In this document: piece after piece, positions 1 to 5,295 of the stretch | Layout: every line of letters begins with the position of its first letter | Position numbering within the stretch: the stretch's first letter is position 1 | DNA from: Actinomycetota bacterium | Lineage (GTDB): Bacteria; Actinomycetota; Acidimicrobiia; Acidimicrobiales; BP-101 | Reading direction: 5' to 3' | Assembly (NCBI GenBank): GCA_030838265.1 | Contig: JAUTXA010000052.1 | Span: forward strand, 1 to 6,341 | DNA length: 6,341 nucleotides | Notes under the pieces: generated by a model | What the model was told of the DNA's origin: nothing | Databases searched by the model: none | What the model saw: only the letters and a program-made list of their open reading frames with translations | Made by a program: the position numbers and the translations under genes

Positions 1-1131
1 GGCTTCGGCCGCCACCGCTTCGTCGTAGGCCAAGGCCAGACGCCGAAGGTCTCCGCCTGAGGCGGCGAAGGCTTCGGAGGCGGCGAAGGCATAGGAGAGC
101 GCCATTGAAGCGCCCCAGCCATAGGCCGGGTTGGTCGTGCACAGCGAATCGCCCACCGCCAGCAGGCCGAGGACGAGGGGCTCGCCGTCGACCACGTAGC
201 GGCGGCGGCTGTTGACGTTGCCCGCCATGACCTGCACGTCGTGGATGGGCTCGCTGTTGGCCGGGTCGAGCCACGGCTCGATCATCGGGAAGAGGCGGCC
301 GGCCGTCTCCCAGGCCCAGTTGTGACGCAGGACCTTGAGCTCGTCGTCGTGGTCGGCCACGAAGTACGAGATGCCGAACGTGCCGTGATCGCCGGTGAAC
401 CCGGCGAAGGCGATGTTCTCGACCACGCCCCGGATGGCGAAGAGGGCGAGCTGGTTGAGCATCGACTCGGGGCGCTGGCGGTAGTAGCGGGTGTAGTAGG
501 TGGTCGAGGTGGTCTGGATCTCCTCGGGCACCGTCACGCCGCAGTCAGCGGCGAGCCACTTGGCCACGGGAGACCGGCGTCCACCGCAGTCGAGGACCAA
601 GTCGGCGGTGAGCTCGGTCCCGTCGCGCAGGCGGACGCCGGTGACGGTGGGCAGTGCTGTGGCGTCGGTGGCGTGGTCGTCGGCGGCGTCGGCGTAGAGG
701 AGCCCGTCGACCACCTCGCGGCCGCGGATCTCGACGCCGGGCTCGGCCTCGGCCACGAGACGGAGGGCGAGCTCGAAGGCGGGCCGACGGGTCAGGAAGC
801 CGGTGTACTGGTCGTCGTCCGCGGTCCACAGGTCGGGCGGCGCCAGCATCTTGAAGGTGTTGGACTCCTCGATGCCGTCGGCGTGCAGCTGATCGACCAC
901 CTGCGGGATGTACTCGAGCAGCAGGTTGCGGCTGCGGCTCGAGAACAGGTGGGGCTGGTGGAACTGCGGCACGTTGCGCCGGTCCCACGAGGTGAAGGCC
1001 TCGTCGCCGCTGTCGGTCTCGGGCGGCGGATCCCGCTCGATCACCGTCATGGTCCACCCCCGGCGCGCCAGTGCCACCGCCGATGCCAGCCCGGCGACGC
1101 TGCCGCCGATGACGAGGCCTCGCTTCCCCAT
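1..1131 (-). CDS. FAD-dependent monooxygenase/oxidoreductase, C-terminus cut by window edge
   Basis: The minus frame is open from ATG at 1131 to the left edge (377 codons, no stop), so the C-terminus is missing. It looks like a class A flavoprotein monooxygenase (PHBH/epoxidase type). An N-terminal Rossmann fold has GGSVAG at residues 9-14 in place of strict GxGxxG, with Glu32 (VIERD) ending the second strand to bind the adenosine ribose. A DG-type motif follows at 181-188 (DCGGRRSP) and the GD motif at 327-328 (AVGDS), followed by a Pro/Gly-rich loop (NPAYGWG) that contacts FAD in this family. No signal peptide is seen, so it is presumably cytoplasmic. Substrate is unknown; hydroxylation, epoxidation or a reductase-like role all fit. 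It starts 33 bp after the dimethylformamidase-like gene, so co-transcription is likely. Start choice is uncertain: ATG 1131 has GGAGG only 2 nt upstream, and an in-frame GTG at 1140 would add three residues. Confidence 0.85.
   Translation of the reverse strand, partial: MGKRGLVIGGSVAGLASAVALARRGWTMTVIERDPPPETDSGDEAFTSWDRRNVPQFHQPHLFSSRSRNLLLEYIPQVVDQLHADGIEESNTFKMLAPPDLWTADDDQYTGFLTRRPAFELALRLVAEAEPGVEIRGREVVDGLLYADAADDHATDATALPTVTGVRLRDGTELTADLVLDCGGRRSPVAKWLAADCGVTVPEEIQTTSTTYYTRYYRQRPESMLNQLALFAIRGVVENIAFAGFTGDHGTFGISYFVADHDDELKVLRHNWAWETAGRLFPMIEPWLDPANSEPIHDVQVMAGNVNSRRRYVVDGEPLVLGLLAVGDSLCTTNPAYGWGASMALSYAFAASEAFAASGGDLRRLALAYDEAVAAEA
60..95. repeat. 18-bp imperfect tandem duplication inside the monooxygenase gene
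   Basis: Two adjacent 18-bp copies (60-77 and 78-95) differ at two positions. Read on the minus strand they encode two consecutive hexapeptides, SYAFAA and SEAFAA (residues 346-357), in the helix after the GD motif. The unit is a multiple of three, so the frame is kept. It is either a small slippage duplication or ordinary Ala-rich helix sequence. Confidence 0.5.
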
Positions 1132-1164
1132 GTCCTCCACCCCCTGGAGCTTGTTGGACAAATG

Positions 1165-2673
1165 TTATCGAGAGCCCAAGCGGGTGAGGATGTTGCGGGT
1201 GATCTGCTCGATCTGCGGGTCTCTCCCGGCCAGACCGTGGGCCCAGTCGGTCGACCCCGACGTCACCACCGTGGCGCCGGCCTTATTGGTGTAGGCCCCG
1301 AGCACGGCGTGGCCGTGACGGATGCGCTCCATCGCTTCGGGGTCGCGGGTGCCGAACACGCGTGACGCGATGTACTCCAGCTCGCTCGGCTCGCCCGGCT
1401 TGGGAGGACGGGGCGCCGTCTCGCGGGTGAAGTGCTGGGTGGGGCAGGTGCCGAGGATCTCGAAGGTCGCCGGCGTGCCATCCTCGCCGGTCGGGTAGGG
1501 CAGCCCGTCGCGGTAGGTGAACACGCACCCGTCGCACTCGTAGCCGACGACCGTGGCACCGGCGCCGAGCACGTCGCCGTAGCCGAGGCCGGTGCCGTCG
1601 AAGATCCAGTGCCCGGCCCGGTGGACGGTGTAGCCGCCGAGGCCGGCGGTGACGTTGCGACCGATGCGGTGATAGCCGCCGCGGGTGAAGCTGACGCCGG
1701 TCATGTGGTTCTCGGGACGACCGGTCATCACGTCGGACCAAAAGGTTGTCACCTCGGGCTCGCGGTCGGTCTCGATGAGCGGGTCGTTCTTGAAGAAGCC
1801 CTTGTAGCCGACCATCACGTCGTGGTCGTCGCCCTCGATGCGGACCTGCCACAACGACGTGTTGCCCGAGAAGAAGGCGGCGTTGCCGCCGCGGGCGATG
1901 AAGGCTTCGACCGTGTCGCGCATCCCCATCGACCAGTACTCGTCGTGGCCGACCGACAGGTAGAGGCGGGCGCCGTCGAGCACCTCGGGGTGCTCCTCGA
2001 GGTCGGCGTTGGTGCACACACCGATCTCGAAGCCTTGGCCTTCGGCCCACTCGATGAACGGCAGCTCCCAGTCGGGCCAGCCGGCCGAGCCGGCGTAGCC
2101 CGACAGGTGGTTGAGCTGGATGTAGCCGACGTGGGCCGCGTTCTGCGGGTCGGGCGCGCCTGTCCCCGTCACCCGGCGGCCCTTGCCCGGCGGCTTGTAC
2201 AGGTAGCCCGCCGCCATGGGCCGCTGCATCGAGACGTGGGTCCCGCCGGTGTAGAGGTTGGGCCCGCCGAAGTCGTTGTAGGCGTTCCAGGTGTTGGTGG
2301 CCAAGGCGAGCACGACGCGGGCGGCTCCGGCGCCGAGCGAGGGACGGACGACGAAGAAGGCGTAGTCCCGCCGCACCTTGTCGCCCACGTCGATCTCGAG
2401 GACGACCTCGTAGTAGCCCGACCGCCACGTGGGGTCGACGTCGAGGGTGAGGGCGACGGGCCAGCCGCTCCCCTTCGAGGATGCGTCCTTGGGCGTCTCG
2501 TGCTCGTCGGCCCCGACTGAGTCGTCGCGGAACACGACGTCTCTTTGGGCTCCGACCCGGGCCACCTCGACCCGCACCGGCCGCCCACCCGACGAGGACA
2601 GGTGCAGGCCGACCTGCTCGCCCGCGGTCGCCGACTGCGGCCAGCAATATCCGGTCACCACCTCGCGGCTCAT
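1165..2673 (-). CDS. N,N-dimethylformamidase large-subunit-like protein (502 aa)
   Basis: The protein resembles the C-terminal part of the N,N-dimethylformamidase large (beta) subunit, an iron amidohydrolase. Residues 1-112 look like a beta-sandwich domain (WRSGYYEVVLEI, residues 83-94). Then come the family-like segments ATNTWNAYNDFGG (125-137), SVGHDEYWS (240-248) and AAFFSGNTSLWQ (265-276). The known Paracoccus enzyme uses a mononuclear iron held by two tyrosines and a carboxylate with a nearby histidine. By motif resemblance I infer that His243 and Glu245 of HDEYW, Tyr132, and Tyr87 or Tyr88 are candidate site residues. It is shorter than the roughly 760-residue classical subunit, and no small-subunit gene lies beside it, so the substrate may not be dimethylformamide. 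No signal peptide is seen. ATG at 2673 was chosen because the longer frame up to 2838 would overlap the divergent cupin gene and adds an Arg/Ser-rich, unconserved-looking extension. The ribosome site is weak (AGGG). It probably heads an operon with the monooxygenase. Confidence 0.87.
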   Translation of the reverse strand: MSREVVTGYCWPQSATAGEQVGLHLSSSGGRPVRVEVARVGAQRDVVFRDDSVGADEHETPKDASSKGSGWPVALTLDVDPTWRSGYYEVVLEIDVGDKVRRDYAFFVVRPSLGAGAARVVLALATNTWNAYNDFGGPNLYTGGTHVSMQRPMAAGYLYKPPGKGRRVTGTGAPDPQNAAHVGYIQLNHLSGYAGSAGWPDWELPFIEWAEGQGFEIGVCTNADLEEHPEVLDGARLYLSVGHDEYWSMGMRDTVEAFIARGGNAAFFSGNTSLWQVRIEGDDHDVMVGYKGFFKNDPLIETDREPEVTTFWSDVMTGRPENHMTGVSFTRGGYHRIGRNVTAGLGGYTVHRAGHWIFDGTGLGYGDVLGAGATVVGYECDGCVFTYRDGLPYPTGEDGTPATFEILGTCPTQHFTRETAPRPPKPGEPSELEYIASRVFGTRDPEAMERIRHGHAVLGAYTNKAGATVVTSGSTDWAHGLAGRDPQIEQITRNILTRLGSR

Positions 2674-2815
2674 GGCAGGGGACCCTAACGGGACGCTCGG
2701 CGCTCGGCTGCCCAAGACGGAGCCGGGAGCGTGGCCGACCGGTAGGACCCGTATCCTCGATGTCGTCGTGCGGTCGTGAGCTCCACGTCCGTCGCGACAC
2801 CCAAGGAGGGACTCC
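2674..2815. promoter_or_regulatory. Divergent intergenic region between dimethylformamidase-like and cupin genes
   Basis: These 142 bp separate two divergently oriented genes and must carry, or at least sit beside, both promoters. On the plus strand a TATCCT hexamer at 2752-2757 is a possible -10 about 60 bp before the cupin start, but no convincing -35 lies 16-18 bp upstream. On the minus strand only a poor TAGGGT-like hexamer is found close to the start. No clear operator palindrome was seen. Promoter positions are guesses. Confidence 0.35.
2803..2809 (+). promoter_or_regulatory. Strong Shine-Dalgarno of the cupin gene
   Basis: AAGGAGG lies 6 nt before ATG 2816. It is the best ribosome binding site in the window. 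It fixes the cupin start and argues against the long N-terminal extension of the gene on the opposite strand. Confidence 0.85.
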
Positions 2816-3190
2816 ATGCCCAAGACATCAAAGGCCACGACCTCGCAGAAGGTCGAGGTCGAGGGCTACCAAGGCAACATCGAGAACTTTGACGGCGGCT
2901 ACACCGTCGCCTTCGAGACCTACACCGCCGATGCCGACATGTCGGCGCTGTTCGCCGGGCTGCCCGACGACCAGTGCCAGTGCCCACATTGGGGCTATGT
3001 CGTGAAGGGCGAGCTCACCTACAAGACCAAGGCCGGTGACGAGACGTTCGTGACGGGCGACGCCTATTACGTCGGCCCCGGTCACACGCCGGTGCTCACC
3101 GCCGGCACCGAGGTCATCGAGTTCAGTCCGACGGCCGACATGGAGAAGACCATGGAGGTCGTCATGAAGAACATGGGCTCCGCGGGCTGA
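2816..3190 (+). CDS. Single-domain cupin protein (124 aa)
   Basis: This is a small one-barrel cupin of the usual size for stand-alone members. Residues 51-66 (CQCPHWGYVVKGE) match cupin motif 1 in layout, with the turn KGE before the next strand. Residues 80-92 (TGDAYYVGPGHTP) match motif 2 with His90. Unlike canonical motif 1 (HxH then Glu), the histidine pair is not present: Cys52, Cys54 and His58 occupy that area, so the metal site, if any, is unusual. The N-terminus is Lys/Thr/Ser-rich without a signal peptide, and the C-terminus (residues 106-120) is a short Met-rich helix. Such proteins may be isomerases, dioxygenases, or ligand-binding/regulatory proteins; the role cannot be fixed. It is divergent from the dimethylformamidase-like gene and 218 bp upstream of the protease gene, so it is more likely to share regulation with the former. 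Confidence 0.88.
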   Translation: MPKTSKATTSQKVEVEGYQGNIENFDGGYTVAFETYTADADMSALFAGLPDDQCQCPHWGYVVKGELTYKTKAGDETFVTGDAYYVGPGHTPVLTAGTEVIEFSPTADMEKTMEVVMKNMGSAG

Positions 3191-3197
3191 GCCACCG

Positions 3198-3216
3198 AGC
3201 CGCCGTCGCCGCGGCT
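3198..3216 (+). terminator. Possible weak terminator hairpin after the cupin gene
   Basis: Eight bases after the cupin stop, AGCCGC (3198-3203) can pair with GCGGCT (3211-3216) across a 7-nt loop. No U-tract follows, so an intrinsic terminator is doubtful, though many high-GC actinobacterial terminators lack one. A second short hairpin, GGGCT/AGCCC (3245-3249 with 3254-3258), could serve the same role. Confidence 0.25.
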
Positions 3217-3262
3217 TGACGGGGAGGCCGAGCGAGAGTCCGTGGGGCTGACTAGCCCGTGA

Positions 3263-3320
3263 CAATGACGCGATCCGGCTATGGAAGGGCTATTGAATCC
3301 GGAAGCGCCTTGCGTCATTG
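3263..3320 (+). repeat. Long inverted repeat with nested helix upstream of the protease
   Basis: CAATGACGC (3263-3271) is the exact reverse complement of GCGTCATTG (3312-3320). A G-U pair (3272-3311) and an A-U pair (3273-3310) extend this to 11 pairs in RNA. Immediately inside, TCCGG (3274-3278) pairs with CCGGA (3299-3303), leaving a 20-nt apical loop and a one-sided internal loop (3304-3309). Two nested helices in a gene-free stretch are unlikely to arise by chance. It could be a structured mRNA leader, or on DNA a pair of operator half-sites 49 bp apart. Confidence 0.6.
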
Positions 3321-3408
3321 ATTACTGGCAGCGGCGAAACAGCCACTGACGGCAGTCAACAGACCCCTCGGCGGGGACCGCGAGCAGAGTCGGTCAACCG
3401 CCAGGGCC
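3321..3408 (+). promoter_or_regulatory. Candidate structured 5' leader of the protease mRNA
   Basis: This stretch between the inverted repeat and the protease start can form several local helices. ACTG (3345-3348) pairs with CAGT (3353-3356), or alternatively ACTG at 3324-3327 pairs with the same CAGT. CCCC (3364-3367) pairs with GGGG (3373-3376), and GACCG (3376-3380) with CGGTC (3391-3395). Several are mutually exclusive, which would suit a switching leader. GCCACTG (3342-3348) and AGTCGGTCAACCGCC (3388-3402) recall pieces of the cobalamin riboswitch, and the same region faintly recalls c-di-GMP-I, but neither core is complete, so no class is assigned. Confidence 0.35.
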
Positions 3409-5295
3409 ATGAAGCGAGGGAGAAACGTGGAGTCACTCCTCTGGCGCGGCGCGCCCCGACTGCGGGTCCTGATCCTGGCCCTGGTCGTGGCCGCCTCGAC
3501 GCTGGCCGCACCCCCGGCGTCGGCCAGACGGGGCGTGGCCTGGATCTCGGCGCCCCTGAGCGGGACCGAGCAGCTGGCCGTCATCGTGCGGGCCGCCCCC
3601 GGCGGCCTCGATGCCGCGGCGGCGGCCGTTACCGACGCAGGCGGCACCGTGGGAACGGCGCTGCCGATCGTCAATGGCTTCGAGGCCACCGTCCCCGCCG
3701 CTGCCATGCCGGAGCTGAAGGCGAGCCCGGCGATCGCGGCCATCACGCCCAACGTCAAGGGCCGGTTCGAGCAACTCTCCTACGACGCCACCACGACGGC
3801 GACGAACTTCGCCAAGACGACGGGTGCCACCTCGGCGTGGGCCAACAACAACCTGGGAGCCGGCGTCGGCGTCGCCATCATCGACACAGGTGTCTCAGCC
3901 CACAACGACGTGGCCAACCACATTGCCTACGGCCCTGACCTCTCGGGCGAGGGCACCTACATCGACACCTACGGCCACGGCACCGTCATGGCCGGTCTGA
4001 TCGGTGGCGATGGGACCGACTCGGCCAACCGCACCGGCGGGGCCTACGTGGGCATGGCGCCCAAGGCCACCCTGGTCTCGGTCAAGGTGGCGGGACGTAA
4101 CGGCGTGGTCGACGTCTCGACCGTGCTGCAGGCCATGCATTGGATCGCCAGCTACAAGGATCAGTTCAACATCCGGGTCGTCAACCTCTCGTGGGGCACG
4201 GCCTCGACCCAGAGCGCCAGCCTCGACCCCCTCAACTACGCGGTCGAGCGCCTGTGGGGGATGGGCATCGTGGTCGTGGTGGCCGCCGGAAACGGGGGGC
4301 CCACCGCCTCGACGATCACCAAGCCAGCCGACGATCCCCTCGTCATCACCGCCGGGGCCTATGACGACAAGCAGAACCTCGATCCCAGCGACGACAGCAT
4401 CCCGTCGTGGAGCGCCCGAGGCCCGACCAAGGCCGACAACTTGGCCAAGCCCGACCTGGTGGCCCCCGGCCGCACCCTCGTCGCCACCCGCTCGTTCGGC
4501 TCGGCGGTCGAGTCCGAGAATCCGAAGGCACTCATCAGCCCCAGCTACATCAAGGGCAGCGGCACCTCGGAGGCCAGTGCCGTCACGTCCGGAGCGGCGG
4601 CACTTCTCCTCGCCGCCCGCCCCACCCTCACGCCCGATCAGACGAAGGCCGTGCTGAAGGGCTCGGCTTCGCCACTGGCTACCTTCCCGGCCACCGCCCA
4701 GGGCAGCGGCCGTCTCCAGGTCGCCGCAGCTCTGACCCGCGCCTCCGGGCCCGCGACCTGGCAGTCGCCGGTGGCCAGCGGCTTGGGCACGATCGAGTCG
4801 AGCCGGGGCGGCCTCAACGTCCAGACGGACTGCGGCAGTGACGGCACGGTCGATGTCATCAGGGGCGAGATCGACGTCCGCTGCGAGGCCTGGGACCCGA
4901 TGGCGTGGACGGGCTCTTCATGGACGGGTTCTTCGTGGACGGGTTCGAGTTGGACGGGTTCTTCGTGGACCGGATCTTCATGGACCGGGTCGTCGTGGAC
5001 GGGCTCGTCGTGGACGGGGTCGAGCTGGACCGGGTCGTCGTGGACGGGGTCGAGCTGGACGGGCGGCACGTGGACCGGGTCCTCGTGGACCGGCTCGAGC
5101 TGGACTGGGTCCTCGTGGACGGGGTCGTCGTGGACGGGGTCGTCGTGGACGGGCTCGAGCTGGACGAGTGCCGTCTATGACGACACCTTCGACGAGTTCC
5201 TCACCGCCTTCTGGGGACCGCGGCCGAAGGTGGGCAAGCACGTGAACGGCGAGGACTCCGACCAGCCCGTCGTGACCCGGATGGGACCGAAGTGA
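3409..5295 (+). CDS. Secreted S8 (subtilisin-like) serine protease with Trp-rich pentapeptide repeat tail
   Basis: This is a 628-aa exported endopeptidase of family S8. Residues 17-39 form a signal peptide (RLRVLILALVVAASTL) with an Ala-Ser-Ala cleavage site. Residues 55-117 resemble an I9-type inhibitory propeptide. The catalytic domain (about 145-440) has Asp159 (IIDTG), His190 (YGHGT), oxyanion Asn295 (AAGNGG) and Ser387 (GSGTSEAS), so the triad is complete. The serine motif lacks the usual Met-Ala-Thr-Pro continuation. Residues 457-492 form a small module ending in the protein's only two cysteines (475 and 492), probably a disulfide. Residues 501-585 are 17 tandem TGSSW units, followed by an acidic-to-basic 43-residue tail. 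No LPXTG or C-terminal membrane anchor is seen. Start: ATG 3409 has a weak ribosome site; GTG 3427 has GAGGGAG 4 nt upstream and would shorten the protein by six residues without losing the signal peptide. It overlaps the next gene by 4 bp. Confidence 0.93.
   Translation: MKRGRNVESLLWRGAPRLRVLILALVVAASTLAAPPASARRGVAWISAPLSGTEQLAVIVRAAPGGLDAAAAAVTDAGGTVGTALPIVNGFEATVPAAAMPELKASPAIAAITPNVKGRFEQLSYDATTTATNFAKTTGATSAWANNNLGAGVGVAIIDTGVSAHNDVANHIAYGPDLSGEGTYIDTYGHGTVMAGLIGGDGTDSANRTGGAYVGMAPKATLVSVKVAGRNGVVDVSTVLQAMHWIASYKDQFNIRVVNLSWGTASTQSASLDPLNYAVERLWGMGIVVVVAAGNGGPTASTITKPADDPLVITAGAYDDKQNLDPSDDSIPSWSARGPTKADNLAKPDLVAPGRTLVATRSFGSAVESENPKALISPSYIKGSGTSEASAVTSGAAALLLAARPTLTPDQTKAVLKGSASPLATFPATAQGSGRLQVAAALTRASGPATWQSPVASGLGTIESSRGGLNVQTDCGSDGTVDVIRGEIDVRCEAWDPMAWTGSSWTGSSWTGSSWTGSSWTGSSWTGSSWTGSSWTGSSWTGSSWTGSSWTGGTWTGSSWTGSSWTGSSWTGSSWTGSSWTGSSWTSAVYDDTFDEFLTAFWGPRPKVGKHVNGEDSDQPVVTRMGPK
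4909..5163 (+). repeat. 17 tandem 15-bp units encoding Thr-Gly-Ser-Ser-Trp
   Basis: Seventeen in-frame 15-bp units cover residues 501-585 of the protease. Sixteen encode TGSSW; unit 11 encodes TGGTW. Trp is always TGG, but Thr, Gly and Ser codons vary (TCT, TCG, TCA, TCC, AGT and AGC all occur). The peptide is therefore better conserved than the DNA, which suggests selection on the protein. Units 1-5 use more T/A-ending codons (GGT, GGA, TCT, TCA), while units 6-17 are mostly G/C-ending. Units 8 and 10 are identical, as are 15 and 16, pointing to later local duplication. Confidence 0.97.

Noticed and set aside
1151..1161. Small inverted repeat TTGT-TGG-ACAA between the two minus-strand genes
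   Set aside because: Four pairs with a 3-nt loop is too short to support a terminator or operator.
241..1365. Long plus-strand open frame opposite the monooxygenase gene
   Set aside because: Its protein is a Gly/Val/Asp-rich low-complexity product with no motifs. The minus strand encodes a clear flavoprotein across the same bases, and high GC makes antisense frames open.
1432..2520. Plus-strand open frame opposite the dimethylformamidase-like gene
   Set aside because: It has no domain signature, and its composition is that of an antisense shadow of a well-supported gene.
2674..2838. 55-residue N-terminal extension of the dimethylformamidase-like protein
   Set aside because: It would overlap the cupin start and its strong Shine-Dalgarno on the other strand, and the extension looks like non-coding sequence.
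3324..3402. Firm call of a cobalamin or c-di-GMP-I riboswitch
   Set aside because: Only short fragments resemble either consensus. The required helix order and the conserved core (for example GGCAAACC plus a GAAA hairpin for c-di-GMP-I) are not found by eye.
4838..5245. Repetitive open frames in the other frames and strand across the pentapeptide array (for example MDG-VDG or DPVH repeats)
   Set aside because: A 15-bp repeat gives pentad repeats in every frame. Only the frame continuous with the S8 protease has a start, signal peptide and catalytic domain.
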